From positions 13,360,366-13,424,365 of the forward strand of contig CM069611.1 of the NCBI GenBank assembly GCA_035771175.1: a stretch of DNA of 64,000 bases, given 5' to 3'. Under the pieces are notes generated by a model. That model was not told where the DNA came from, ran no database searches, and saw nothing but the letters and a program-made list of their open reading frames with translations. A program made the position numbers and the translations under genes. This DNA comes from Paratinospora sagittata. Taxonomy: Eukaryota > Streptophyta > Magnoliopsida > Ranunculales > Menispermaceae. Shown one piece after another: positions 1-14,000 of the stretch. Within the stretch, counting starts at the first letter, position 1; each line of letters opens with the position of its first letter.

Positions 1-2701
1 TGTACTCTTTACATTAATGAATTAAACAGACAGAGTGCTTGCAATACTGCCAAGGAGAAATGGGATAACCTAAAAATTACTCATGAAAACAGAAAGCAAA
101 GAAAGGGAACAAAGTAGAGAATGCTGGAGGAATCCAATGATGCCTTCAGATATAGTGAGAACGAAGACATCTCAAATGCCATAACACGCTTCACCAAGTT
201 TATTAAAGAGATGAAGAAGCTGGGTGAGGTGCTACCACAAGCAAAAACAATTGGGAAATTCCTTAGGGGACATGTTTCTTGAAGGAAATTCTGTGAATCG
301 CCATACACTGTTCAAGGGTGGAAATTACTTGCAATGGAAAACAAGAATAAGATACTTCATGAGATCCCCTGATTCTAATGTTTAAGAGATTGTAAGAAAT
401 GGCTATTCTGCACCCACAAAGGTTGAAAATGGAGTAGTTATGCCGAAGGCAAAGAATGTATGGCTACCCAGAGAAAAGAAGTTTGAGCAATTAAATGACA
501 AGGCCATAAACATGTTTTTCTGTACTCTTTTCATGAATGAATTAAACATACATAGTGCCTGCAATACTGCCAAGGAGAAATGGGATAACGTAGAAGTTAC
601 TCATCAAGACAAAAAGCGAGTAAAGAAAACGAAGTAGAGAATGATGGAGGAATCCTATGTTGCCTTCAGAATTAGGGAGAACGAAGACATCTCAGATGCC
701 ATAACACGCTTCACCAAGATTATTAAAGAGATGAAGAAGCTGGGAGAGGTGCTCCCACAAGCAAAAACAATTTTGAAATTCCTTAGGGGACATGTTTGAT
801 GAATAAAATTCTGTGAATCGCCCTCCACTATTCAAGGACCGAAATTACTTGCACTGGAAAACAAGAATAAGATACTTCATGAGATCCCATGATTCTGATG
901 TTTTGGATATTCTAAGAAATGGCTAATCTGCTCCCACAAAGGTTGAAAATGGAGTAATTGTGCCGAAGGCAAATAATGTATGGCTACCAGAGAAAAGAGG
1001 TCACAACAATTAAATGAGAAGGCCATAAACATGTTTTTCTGTACTCTTTTCATTAATGAATTAAACAGACATAGTGCCTGCAAAACTGCCAAGGAGAAAT
1101 GGGTTAACCTAAGAATTACTCATGAAAACAGAAAGCAAGTTAAGGGAACAAAGTAGAGAATGCTGGAGGAATCCTATGATGCCTTCAGAATTAGGGAGAA
1201 CGAAGACATCTCAGATGCCATAACACGCTTCACCAAGATTATTAAAGAGATGAAGAAGCTGGGAGAGGTGCTCCCACAAGCAAAAACAATTTTGAAATTC
1301 CTTAGGGGACATGTTTGATGAATAAAATTCTGTGAATCGCCCTCCACTATTCAAGGACCGAAATTACTTGCACTGGAAAACAAGAATAAGATACTTCATG
1401 AGATCCCCTGATTCTGATGTTTAAGAGATTGTAAGAAATGGCTATTCTGCACCCACAAAGGTTGAAAATGGAAGGCAAAGAATGTATGGCTACCAAGAGA
1501 AAAGAAGTTACAGCGATTAAATGACAAGGCCATAAACATGTTTTTCTGTACTCTTTTCATTAATGAATTAAACATACATAGTGCCTGGAATACTGCCAAG
1601 GAGAAATGGGATAACGTAGAAGTTACTCATCAAGACAAAAAGCGAGTAAAGAAAACGAAGTAGAGAATGATGGAAGAATCGTATGATGCCTTCAGAATTA
1701 GTGAGAACGAAGACATCTCAAATGCCGTAACACGCTTCACCAAGATTATTAAAGAGATGAAGAAGCTGGGTGAGGTGCTACCACAAGCAAAAACAATTGG
1801 GAAATTCCTTAGGGGACATGTTTGATGAAAGAAATTCTGTGAATCGCCCTCCACTATTCAAGGACCGAAATTACTAGCACTGGAAAACAAGAATAAGATA
1901 ATTCATGAGATCCCGTAATTCTGATGTTTTGGATATTGTAAGAAATGGCTAATCTGCACCCACAAAGGTTGAAAATGGAGTAATTGTGCCGAAGGCAAAG
2001 AATGTATGGCTACCAGAGAAAAGTGGTTACAACAATTAAATGAGGAGGCCATAAACATGTTTTTCTGTACTCTTTTGATTAATGAATAAAACAGACATAG
2101 TGCCTGCAATACTGCCAAGGAGAAATGGGATAACCTAAAAATTACTCATGAAAACAGAAAGCAAGTAAAGGGAACAAAGTAGAGAATGCTGGAGGAATCC
2201 AATGATCCCTTCAGAATTAGTGAGAACGAAGACATCTCAAATGCCATAACACGCTTCACCAAGATTATGAAAGAGATGAAGAAGCTGGGTGAGGTGCTAC
2301 CACAAGCAAAAACAATTGGAAAATTCCTTAGGGGAAATGTTTGATGAAAGAAATTCTGTGAATCGCCCTCGACAACACCAGGACCGAAATTACTTGCACT
2401 GGAAAACAAGAATAAGATACTTCATGAGATCCCATGATTCTGATGTTTTGAATATTGTAAGAAATGGCTAATCTGCACCCGCAAAGGTTGAAAATGGAGT
2501 AATTGTACCGAAGGCAAAAAATGTATGGCTACGAGAGAATAGTGGTTACAAAAATTAAATGAGATGGCCATAAACATGTTTTTTTGTACTCTTTTCATTA
2601 ATGAATTAAACAGACATTGTGCCTGCAATACTGCCAAGGAGAAATGGGATAACGTATAAGTTACTCATCAAGACAAAAAGCGAGTAAAGAAAATGAAGTA
2701 G
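1..2701 (+). repeat. Left block: mixed A and B units, one shortened
   Basis: Anchor codons lie at 115, 635, 1154, 1661, 2180 and 2699. The window opens inside a unit. Types A and B alternate at first, but the unit ending at 1661 is only 507 bp. Units here carry more private substitutions than those of the 15-19 kb block, for example CTAGCAC near 1875 and GACAACACC near 2381. The unit around 2520 has the CTACGAGAG variant, also seen near 11358, 11871, 60695 and 62773. Nothing except satellite sequence is present. Confidence 0.9.
1157..1663 (+). repeat. Shortened 507-bp unit with a 13-bp internal deletion
   Basis: This unit is 13 bp shorter than a normal B unit. The loss is near 1470, where the stretch running from GAAAATGGA into the AAGGCAAAG that normally follows ATGCCG is joined directly. 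It removes the ATG that begins the 65-codon open stretch of other B units and shifts the frame. It is the largest single indel I found in the array. The rest is B1-like and ends in the usual amber codon. Confidence 0.85.
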
Positions 2702-5044
2702 AGAATGATGGAGGAATCCTATGATGCCTTCAGAATAAGTGAGAACGAAGACATCTCAAATGCCGTAACACGCTTCACCAAGATTATTAAAGAGAGGAAG
2801 AAGCTGGGTGAGGTCCTACCACAAGCAAAAACAATTGGGAAATTCCATAGGGGACATGTTTGATGAAAGAAATTCTGTGAATCGCCCTCCACTATTCAAG
2901 GACCGAAATTACTTGCATTGGAAAACAAGAATAAGATACTTTATGAGATCCCATGATTCTGATGTTTTGGATATTGTAAGAAATGGCTAATCTGCACCCA
3001 CAAAGGTTGAAAATGGAGTAATTGTGCCGAAGGCAAAGAATGTATGGCTACCAGAGAAAAGAGGTTACAACAATTAAATGAGAAGGCCATAAACATGTTT
3101 TTCTGTACTCTTTTCATTAATGAACTAAACAGACATAGTGCCTGCAATACTGCCAAGGAGAAATGGGATAACCTAAAAATTACTCATGAAAACAGAAAGC
3201 AAGTAAAGGGAACAAAGTAGAGAATGCTGGAGGAATCCTATGATGCCTTCAGAATTAGTGAGAACGAAGACATCTCAAATGCCATAACACGCTTCACCAA
3301 GATTATTAAAGAGATGAAGAAGCTGGGTGAGGTGCTACCACAGGCAAAAACAATTGGGAAATTCCTTAGGGGACATATTTGATGAAGGAAATTCTGTGAA
3401 TCGCCCTACACTGTTCAAGGGCGGAAATTACTTGCACTGGAAAACAAGAATAAGATACTTCATGAGATCCCATGATTCTGATGTTTGAGAGATTATAAGA
3501 AATGGCTATTCTGCACCTACAAAGGTTGAAAATGGAGTGGTTATGCCGAAGGCAAAGAATGTATGGGTACCCAAAGAAAAAAAGTTAGAGCAACTAAATG
3601 ACAAGGCCATAAACATGCTTTTCTGTACTCTTTTCATTAAGGAAATAAACATACACAGTGCCTGCAATACTGCCAAGGAGAAATGGGATAACGTAGAAGT
3701 TACTCGTGAAGACAAAAAGCTAGTAAAGAAAACGAACTAGAGAATGATGGAGGAATCCTATGTTGCCTTCAGAATTAGGGAGAACGAAGACATCTCAGAT
3801 GCCATAACACGGTTCACCAAGATTATTAAAGAGATGAAGAAGCTGGGAGAGGTGCTCCCACAAGCAAAAACAATTTTGAAATTCCTTAGGGGACATGTTT
3901 GATGAATAAAATTCTGTGAATCGCCCTCCACTATTCAAGGACCGAAATTACTTGCACTGGAAAACAAGAATAAGATACTTCATGAGATCCCATGATTCTG
4001 ATGTTTTGGATATTGTAAGAAATGGCTAATCTGCTCCCACAAATGTTGAAAATGGAGTAATTGTGCCGAAGGCAAATAATGTATGGCTACCAGAGAAAAG
4101 AGGTTACAACAATTAAATGGGAAGGCCATAAAAATGTTTTTCTGTACTCTTTTCATTAATGAATTAAACAGACGGAGTGCCTGCAAGACTGCCAAGGAGA
4201 AATGGGATAACCTAAAAATTACTCATGAAAACAGAAAGCAAGTAAAGGGAAGAAAGTAGAGAATGTTGGAGGAATCCAATGATGCCTTCAGATTTAGTGA
4301 GAACGAAGACATCTCAAATGCTAGAACACGCTTCACCAAGATTATTAAAGAGATGAAGAAGCTGGGTGAGGTGCTACCACAAGCAAAAACAATTGGAAAA
4401 TTCCTTAGGGGACATGTTTCTTGAAGGAAATTCTGTGAATCGCCATACACTGTTCAAGGGCGGAAATTGCTTGCACTGGAAAACAAGAATAAGATACTTC
4501 ATCAGATCCCATGATTCTGATGTTTAAGAGATTATAAGAAATGGCTATTCTGCACCCTCAAAGGTTGAAAATGGAGTAGTTATGCCGAAGGCAAAGAATG
4601 TATGGCTACCCAAAGAAAATAAGTTAGAGAAATTAAATGACAAGGCCATAAACATGCTTTTCTGTACTCTTTTCATTAAGGAAATAAACATACACAGTGC
4701 CTGCAATACTGCCAAGGAGAAATGGGATAACGTAGAAGTTACTCATGAAGACAAAAAGCTAGTAAAGAAAACGAACTAGAGAATGATGGAGGAATCCTAT
4801 GTTGCCTTCAGAATTAGGGAGAACGAAGACATCTCAGATGCCATAACACGTTTCACCAAGATTATTAAAGAGATGAAGAAGCTGGGAGAGGTGCTCCCAC
4901 AAGCAAAAACAATTTTGAAATTCCTTAGGGGACATGTTTGATGAATAAAATTCTGTGAATCGCCCTCCACTATTCAAAGACCGAAATTACTTGCACTGGA
5001 AAACAAGAATAAGATACTTAATGAGATCCCATGATTCTGATGTT
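2702..5044 (+). repeat. A/B alternating units, 2.7-5.0 kb
   Basis: Anchors lie at 3218, 3738, 4257 and 4777, with spacings 519, 520, 519, 520. The B units ending at 3740 and 4779 are of the B2 kind (EINIHSACNTAKEKWDN, then KKLVKKTN). The unit near 3484 has TGA where most B units have TAA. Parts resemble 13.3-14.6 kb: the rare AATGAACTAAAC variant occurs near 3120 and near 13501, 20 units apart. Confidence 0.88.
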
Positions 5045-8000
5045 TTGGATATTGTAAGAAATGGCTAATCTGCTCCCACAAAGGTTGAAAATGGAGTAAT
5101 TGTGCCGAAGGCAAATAATGTATGGCTACCAGAGAAAAGAGGTTACAACAATTAAATGAGAAGGCCATAAACATGTTTTTCTGTACTCTTTTCATTAATG
5201 AATTAAACAGACAGAGTGCTTGCAATACTGCCAAGGAGAAATGGGATAACCTAAAAATTACTCATGAAAACAGAAAGCAAGTAAAGGGAACAAAGTAGAG
5301 AATGCTAGAGCAATCCAATGATGCCTTCAGATTTAGTGAGAACGAAGACATCTCAAATGCCATAACACGCTTCACCAAGATTATTAAAGAGATGAAGAAG
5401 CTGGGTGAGGTGCTACCACAGGCAAAAACAATTGGGAAATTCCTTAGGGGACATGTTTCTTGAAGGAAATTTTGTGAATCGCCATACACTGTTCAAGGGT
5501 GGAAATTACTTGCAATGGAAAACAAGAATAAGATACTTCATGAGAACCCATAATTCTAATGTTTAAGAGATTGTAAGAAATGGCTATTCTGCACCCACAA
5601 AGGTTGAAAATGGAGTAGTTATGCCGAAGGCAAAGAATGTATGGCTACCCAGAGAAAAGAAGTTTGACCAATTAAATGACAAGGCCATAAACATGTTTTT
5701 CTGTACTCTTTTCATGAATGAATTAAACATACATAGTGCCTGCAATACTGCCAAGGAGAAATGGGATAACGTAGAAGTTACTCATCAAGACATATAGCGA
5801 GTAAAGAAAACGAAGTAGAGAATGATGGAGGAATCCTATGTTGCCTTCAGAATTAGGGAGAACGAAGACATCTCAGATGCCATAACACGCTTCACCAAGA
5901 TTATTAAAGAGATGAAGAAGCTGGGAGAGGTGCTCCCACAAGCAAAAACAATTTTGAAATTCCTTAGGGGACATGTTTGATGAATAAAATTCTGTGAATC
6001 GCCCTCCACTATTCAAGGACCGAAATTACTTGCACTGGAAAACAAGAATAAGATACTTCATGAGATCCCAAGATTCTGATGTTTTGGATATTGTAAGAAA
6101 TGGCTAATCTGCTCCCACAAAGGTTGAAAATGGAGTAATTGTGCCGAAGGCAAATAATGTATGGCTACCAGAGAAAAGAGGTTACAACAATTAAATGAGA
6201 AGGCCATAAACATGTTTTTCTGTACTCTTTTCATTAATGAATTAAACGAACATAGTGCCTGCAAAACTGCCAAGGAGAAATGGGTTAACCTAAGAATTAC
6301 TCATGAAAACAGAAAGCAAGTAAAGGGAACAAAGTAGAGAATGCTGGAGGAATCCTATGATGCCTTCAGAATTAGGGAGAACGAAGACATCTCAGATGCC
6401 ATAACACGCTTCACCAAGATTATTAAAGAGATGAAGAAGCTGGGAGAGGTGCTCCCACAAGCAAAAACAATTTTGAAATTCCTTAGGGGACATGTTTGAT
6501 GAATAAAATTCTGTGAAACACCCTCCACTATTCACGGACCGAAATTACTTGCACTGGAAAACAAGAATAAGATACTTCATGAGATCCCATGATTATGATG
6601 TTTTGGATATTGTAAGAAATGGCTAATCTGCTCCCACAAAGGTTGAAAATGGAGTAATTGTGCCGAAGGCAAATAATGTATGGCTACCAGAGAAAAGAGG
6701 TTACAACAATTAAATGAGAAGGCCATAAACATGTTTTTCTGTACTCTTTTCATTAATGAATTAAACAGACAGAGTGCTTGCAATACTGCCAAGGAGAAAT
6801 GGGATAACCTAAAAATTACTCATGAAAACAGAAAGCAAGTAAAGGGAACAAAGTAGAGAATGCTAGAGCAATCCAATGATGCCTTCAGATTTAGTGAGAA
6901 CGAAGACATCTCAAATGCCATAACACGCTTCACCAAGATTATTAAAGAGATGAAGAAGCTGGGTGAGGTGCTACCACAGGCAAAAACAATTGGGAAATTC
7001 CTTAGGGGACATGTTTCTTGAAGGAAATTTTGTGAATCGCCATACACTGTTCAAGGGTGGAAATTACTTGCAATGGAAAACAAGAATAAGATACTTCATG
7101 AGAACCCATAATTCTAATGTTTAAGAGATTGTAAGAAATGGCTATTCTGCACCCACAAAGGTTGAAAATGGAGTAGTTATGCCGAAGGCAAAGAATGTAT
7201 GGCTACCCAGAGAAAAGAAGTTTGACCAATTAAATGACAAGGCCATAAACATGTTTTTCTGTACTCTTTTCATGAATGAATTAAACATACATAGTGCCTG
7301 CAATACTGCCAAGGAGAAATGGGATAACGTAGAAGTTACTCATCAAGACATATAGCGAGTAAAGAAAACGAAGTAGAGAATGATGGAGGAATCCTATGTT
7401 GCCTTCAGAATTAGGGAGAACGAAGACATCTCAGATGCCATAACACGCTTCACCAAGATTATTAAAGAGATGAAGAAGCTGGGAGAGGTGCTCCCACAAG
7501 CAAAAACAATTTTGAAATTCCTTAGGGGACATGTTTGATGAATAAAATTCTGTGAATCGCCCTCCACTAATCAAGGACCGAAATTACTTGCACTGGAAAA
7601 CAAGAATAAGATACTTCATGAGATCCCAAGATTCTGATGTTTTGGATATTGTAAGAAATGGCTAATCTGCTCCCACAAAGGTTGAAAATGGAGTAATTGT
7701 GCCGAAGGCAAATAATGTATGGCTACCAGAGAAAAGAGGTTACAACAATTAAATGAGAAGGCCATAAACATGTTTTTCTGTACTCTTTTCATTAATGAAT
7801 TAAACGAACATAGTGCCTGCAAAACTGCCAAGGAGAAATGGGTTAACCTAAGAATTACTCATGAAAACAGAAAGCAAGTAAAGGGAACAAAGTAGAGAAT
7901 GCTGGAGGAATCCTATGATGCCTTCAGAATTAGGGAGAACGAAGACATCTCAGATGCCATAACACGCTTCACCAAGATTATTAAAGAGATGAAGAAGCTG

Positions 8001-8333
8001 GGAGAGGTGCTCCCACAAGCAAAAACAATTTTGAAATTCCTTAGGGGACATGTTTGATGAATAAAATTCTGTGAAACACCCTCCACTATTCACGGACCGA
8101 AATTACTTGCACTGGAAAACAAGAATAAGATACTTCATGAGATCCCATGATTATGATGTTTTGGATATTGTAAGAAATGGCTAATCTGCTCCCACAAAGG
8201 TTGAAAATGGAGTAATTGTGCCGAAGGCAAATAATGTATGGCTACCAGAGAAAAGAGGTTACAACAATTAAATGAGAAGGCCATAAACATGTTTTTCTGT
8301 ACTCTTTTCATTAATGAATTAAACAGACAGAGT
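5045..8333 (+). repeat. Higher-order trimer repeat, 1558-bp period, about two copies
   Basis: Three consecutive units repeat as a block: anchors 5296, 5816 and 6335 match 6854, 7374 and 7893 at a constant offset of 1558 bp. Private variants shared by both copies include AATGCTAGAGCAATCC, GAACCCATAATTC, TTTGACCAATT, CATATAGCGAG and GAAACACCCTCC. In the part I compared by eye I saw one difference (CTATTCAAGG near 6010 against CTAATCAAGG near 7568), so the duplication looks very recent. Identity fades at the left near 5040 and at the right near 8334. Confidence 0.88.
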
Positions 8334-11011
8334 GCCTGCAAGACTGCCAAGGAGAAATGGGAAAACCTAAAAATTACTCATGAAAACAGAAAGCAAGTAA
8401 AGGGAACAAAGTAGAGAATGCTGGAGGAATCCAATGTTGCCTTCAGATTTAGTGAGAACGAAGACATCTCAAATGCCATAACACGCTTCACCAAGATTAT
8501 TAAAGAGATGAAGAAGCTGGGTGAGGTGCTACCACAAGCAAAAACAATTGGGAAATTCCTTAGGGGACAAGTTTCTTGAAGGAAATTCTGTGAATCGCCA
8601 TACACTGTGCAAGGGTGGAAATTACTTGCAATGGAAAACAAGAATAAGATACTTCATGAGATCCCATAATTCTAATGTTTAAGAGATTGTAAGAATAGGC
8701 TATTCTGTACCCACAAAGGTTGAAAATGGAGTAGTTATGCCGAAGGCAAAGAATGATTGGCTACCCAAAGAAAAAAAGTTAGAGCAATTAAATGAGAAGG
8801 CCATAAACATGCTTTTCTGTACTCTTTTCATTAAGGAAATAAACATACACAGTGCCTGCAATACTGCCAAGGAGAAATGGGATAACGTAGAAGTTACTCA
8901 TGAAGACAAAAAGCTAGTAAAGAAAACGAGCTAGAGAATGATGGAGGAATCCTATGTTGCCTTCAGAATTAGGGAGAACGAAGACATCTCAGATGCCATA
9001 ACACGCTTCACCAAGATTATTAAAGAGATGAAGAAGCTGGGAGAGGTGCTCCCACAAGCAAAAACAATTTTGAAATTCCTTAGGGGACATGTTTGATGAA
9101 TAAAATTCTGTGAATCGCCCTCCACTATTCAAGGACCGAAATTACTTGCACTGGAAAACAAGAATAAGATACTTCATGAGATCCCATGATTCTGATGTTT
9201 TGGATATTCTAAGAAATGGCTAATCTGCTCCCACAAAGGTTGAAAATGGAGTAATTGTGCCGAAGGCAAATAATGTATGGCTACCAGAGAAAAGAGGTTA
9301 CAACAATTAAATGAGAAGGCCATAAACATGTTTTTCTGTACTCTTTTCATTAATGAATTAAACAGACAGAGTGCCTGCAAGACTGCCAAGGAGAAATGGG
9401 AAAACCTAAAAATTACTCATGAAAACAGAAAGCAAGTAAAGGGAACAAAGTAGAGAATGCTGGAGGAATCCAATGTTGCCTTCAGATTTAGTGAGAACGA
9501 AGACATCTCAAATGCCATAACACGCTTCACCAAGATTGTTAAAGAGATGAAGAAGCTGGGTGAGGTGCTACCACAAGCAAAAACAATTGGGAAATTCCTT
9601 AGGGGACATGTTTCTTGAAGGAAATTTTGTGAATCGCCATACACTGTTCAAGGGTGGAAATTACTTGCAATGGAAAACAAGAATAAGATACTTCATGAGA
9701 TCCCATAATTCTAATGTTTAAGAGATTGTAAGAAATGGCTATTCTGCACCCACAAAGGTTGAAAATGGAGTAGTTATGCCGAAGGCAAAGAATGTATGGC
9801 TACCCAGAGAAAAGAAGTTTGAGCAATTAAATGACAAGGCCATAAACATGTTTTTCTGTACTCTTTTCATGAAAGAATTAAACATACATAGTGCCTGCAA
9901 TACTGCCAAGGAGAAATGGGATAACGTAGAAGTTACTCATCAAGACATATAGCGAGTAAAGAAAACGAAGTAGAGAATGATGGAGGAATCCTATGTTGCC
10001 TTCAGAATTAGGGAGAACGAAGACATCTCAGATGCCATAAAACGCTTCACCAAGATTATTAAAGAGATGAAGAAGCTGGGAGAGGTGCTCCCACAAGCAA
10101 AAACAATTTTGAAATTCCTTAGGGGACATGTTTGATGAATAAAATTCTGTGAATCGCCCTCCACTATTCAAGGACCGAAATTACTTGCACTGGAAAACAA
10201 GAATAAGATACTTCATGAGATCCCATGATTCTGATGTTTTGGATATTGTAAGAAATGGCTAATCTGCTCCCACAAAGGTTGAAAATGGAGTAATTGTGCC
10301 GAAGGCAAATAATGTATGGCTACCAGAGAAAAGAGGTTACAACAATTAAATGAGAAGGCCATAAACATGTTTTTCTGTACTCTTTTCATTAATGAATTAA
10401 ACGGACATAGTGCCTGCAAAACTGCCAAGGAGAAATGGGTTAACCTAAGAATTACTCATGAAAATAGAAAGCAAGTAAATGGAACAAAGTAGAGAATGCT
10501 GGAGGAATCCTATGATGCCTTCAGAATTAGGGAGAACGAAGACATCTCAGATGCCATAACACGCTTCACCAAGATTATTAAAGAGATGAAGAAGCTGGGA
10601 GAGGTGCTCCCACAAGCAAAAACAATTTTGAAATTCCTTAGGGGACATGTTTGATGAATAAAATTCTGTGAAACGCCCTCCACTATTCACGGACCGAAAT
10701 TACTTGCACTGGAAAACAAGAATAAGATACTTCATGAGATCCCATGATTATGATGTTTTGGATATTGTAAGAAATGGCTAATCTGCTCCCACAAAGTTTG
10801 AAAATGGAGTAATTGTGCCGAAGGCAAATAATGTATGGCTACCAGAGAAAATAGGTTACAACAATTAAATGAGAAGGCCATAAACATGTTTTTCTGTACT
10901 CTTTTCATTAATGAATTAAACAGACAGAGTGCCTGCAATACTGCCAAGGAGAAATGAGATAACCAAAAAATTACTCATGAAAACAGAAAGCAAGTAAAGG
11001 GAACAAAGTAG
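8334..11011 (+). repeat. Units after the trimer block, including a decayed further trimer copy
   Basis: Anchors lie at 8412, 8932, 9451, 9971, 10490 and 11009. From about 9451 to 10900 the same unit order as the 5.0-8.3 kb trimers recurs at an offset of 2597 bp (five units) from the second copy. It shares CATATAGCGAG near 9945 and CTATTCACGG near 10685. It differs at several places (TTTGAGCAATT, GAAAGAATT, AAACGCCC), so this copy is older or has been partly overwritten. The unit at 8737-8934 is B2-like. Confidence 0.82.
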
Positions 11012-14000
11012 AGAATGCTGGAGGAATCCTATGATGCCTTCAGAATTAGTGAGAACGAAGACATCTCAAATGCCATAACACGTTTCACCAAGATTATTAA
11101 AGAGATGAAGAAGCAGGGTGAGGTGCTACCACAAGCAAAAACAATTGGGAAATTCCTTAGGGGACATGTTTGATGAAAGAAATTATGTGAATCGCCCTCC
11201 AGTATTCAAGGACCGAAATTACTTGCACTGGAAAACAAGAATAAGATACTTCATGAGATCCCATGATTCTGATGTTTTGGATATTGTAAGAAATGGCTGA
11301 TCTGCACCCACAAAGGTTGAAAATGGAGTAATTGTGCCGAAGGCAAAGAATGTATGGCTACGAGAGAAAAATGGTTACAAAAATTAAATGAGAAGGCCAT
11401 AAACATGTTTTTCTGTACTCTTTTCATTAATGAATTAAACAGACATAGTGCGTGCAATACTGCCAAGGAGAAATGGGATAACCTAAAAATTACTCATGAA
11501 AACAGAAAGCAAGTAAAGGGAACAAAGTAGAGAATCCTGGAGGAATCCTATGATGCCTTCAGATTTAGTGAGAACGAAGAGATCTCAAATGCCATAACAC
11601 GTTTCACCAAATTATTAAAGAGATGAAGAAGCTGGGTGAGGTGCTACCACAAGCAAAAACAATTGGGAAATTCCTTAGGGGACATGTTTGATGAAAGATG
11701 TGAATCGCCCTCCACTATTCAAGGACCGAAATTACTTGCACTGGAAAACAAGAATAAGATACTTCATGAGATCCCATGATTCTGATGTTTTGGATATTGT
11801 AAGAAATGGCTAATCTGCACCCGGAAAGGTTGAAAATGGAGTAATTGTGCCGAAGGCAAAAAATGTATGGCTACGAGAGAAAAGTGGTTACAAAAATTAA
11901 ATAAGAAGGCCATAAACATGTTTTTCTGTACTCTTTTCATTAATGAATTAAACAGACATAGTGCCTGCAATACTGCCAAGGAGAAGTGGGACAACCTAAA
12001 AATTACTCATGAAAACAGAAAGCAAGTAAAGGGAACAAAGTAGAGAATGCTGGAGCAATCCTATGATGCCTTCAGAATTAGTGAGAACGAAGACATCTCA
12101 AATGCCATAACACGCTTCACCAAGATTATTAAAGAGATGAAGAAGCTGGGTGAGGTGCTACCACAGGCAAAAACAATTGGGAAATTCCTTAAGGGACATA
12201 TTTGATGAAGGAAATTCTGTGAATCGCTCTACACTGTTCAAGGGCGGAAATTACTTGCACTGGAAAACAAGAATAAGATACATCATGAGATCCCAAGATT
12301 CTGAAGTTTAAGAGATTATAAGAAATGGCTATTCTGCACCTACAAAGGTTGAAAATGGAGTAGTTATGCCGAAGGCAAAGAATGTATGGCTACCCAAAGA
12401 AAAAAAGTTAGTGCAATTAAATGACAAGGCCATAAACATGCTTTTCTGTACTCTTTTCATTAAGGAAATAAACATACACAGTGCCAGCAATACTGCCAAG
12501 GGGATATGGGATAACGTAGAAGTTACTCATGAAGACAAAAAGCTAGTAAAGAAAACGAACTAGAGAATGATGGAGGAATCCTATGATGCCTTCAGAATTA
12601 GTGAGAACGAAGACATCTCAAATGCCATAACACTCTTCACCAAGATTATTAAAGAGATGAAGAAGCTGGGTGAGTTGCTACCACAAGAAAAAACAATTAG
12701 GAAATTCCTTAGGGGACATGTTTGATGAAAGAAATTCTGTGAATCGCCCTCCACTATTCAAGGACCGAAATTACTTGCACTGGAAAACAAGAATAAGATA
12801 ATTCATGAGATCCCATGATTCTGATGTTTTGGATATTGTAAGAAATGGCTAATCTGCACCCACAAAGGTTGAAAATGGAGTAATTGTGCCGAAGGCAAAG
12901 AATGTGTGGCTACCAGAGAAAAGTGGTTACAACAATTAAATGAGAAGGCCATAAACATGTTTTTCTGTACTCTTTTCATTAATGAATTAAACAGACATAA
13001 TGCCTGCAAAACTGCCAAGGAGAAAATGGGATAACCTAAAAATTACTCATGACAACAGAAAGCAAGTAAAGGGAACAAAGTAGAGAATGCTGGAGGAATC
13101 CTAAGATGCCTTCAGAATAAGTGAGAACGAAGACATCTCAAATGCCATAACACGCTTCACCAAGATTATTAAAGAGATGAACAAGCTGGGTGAGGTGCTA
13201 CCACAAGCAAAAACAATTGGAAAATTCCTTAGGGGACATGTTTGATTAAAGAAATTCTGTGAATCGCCCTCCACTATTCAAGGACCGAAATTACTTGCAT
13301 TGGAAAACAAGAATAAGATACTTTATGAGATCCCATGATTCTGATGTTTTGGATATTGTAAGAAATGGCTAATCTGCACCCACAAAGGTTAAAAATGGAG
13401 TAATTGTGCCGAAGGCAAAGAATGTATGGCTACCAGAGAAAAGAGGTTACAACAATTAAATGAGAAGGCCATAAACATGTTTTTCTGTACTCTTTTCATT
13501 AATGAACTAAACAGACATAGTGCCTGCAATACTGCCAAGGAGAAATGGGATAACCAAAAAATTACTCATGAAAACAGAAAGCAAGTAAAGGGAACAAAGT
13601 AGAGAATGCTGGAGGAATCCTATGATGCCTTCAGAATTAGTGAGAACGAAGACATCTCAAATGCCATAACACGCTTCACCAAGATTATTAAAGAGATGAA
13701 GAAGCTGGGTGAGGTGCTACCACAGGCAAAAACAATTGGGAAATTCCTTAGGGGACATATTTGATGAAGGAAATTCTGTGAATCGCCCTACACTGTTCAA
13801 GGGCGGAAATTACTTGCACTGGAAAACAAGAATAAGATACTTCATGAGCTCCCATGATTCTGATGTTTAAGAGATTATAAGAAATGGCTATTCTGCACCT
13901 ACAAAGGTTGAAAATGGAGTAGTTATGCCGAAGGCAAAGAATGTATGGCTACCCAAAGAAAAAAAGTTAGAGCAACTAAATGACAAGGCCATAAACATGC

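Noticed and set aside
877..1092. Antisense open stretches of 71-76 codons present in nearly every unit, with FNSLMKRVQKNMF or SPSFFISLI
   Set aside because: They are the complement of gag text, begin at TTG or other non-ATG codons, and recur only because the DNA repeats. No known family is recognised.
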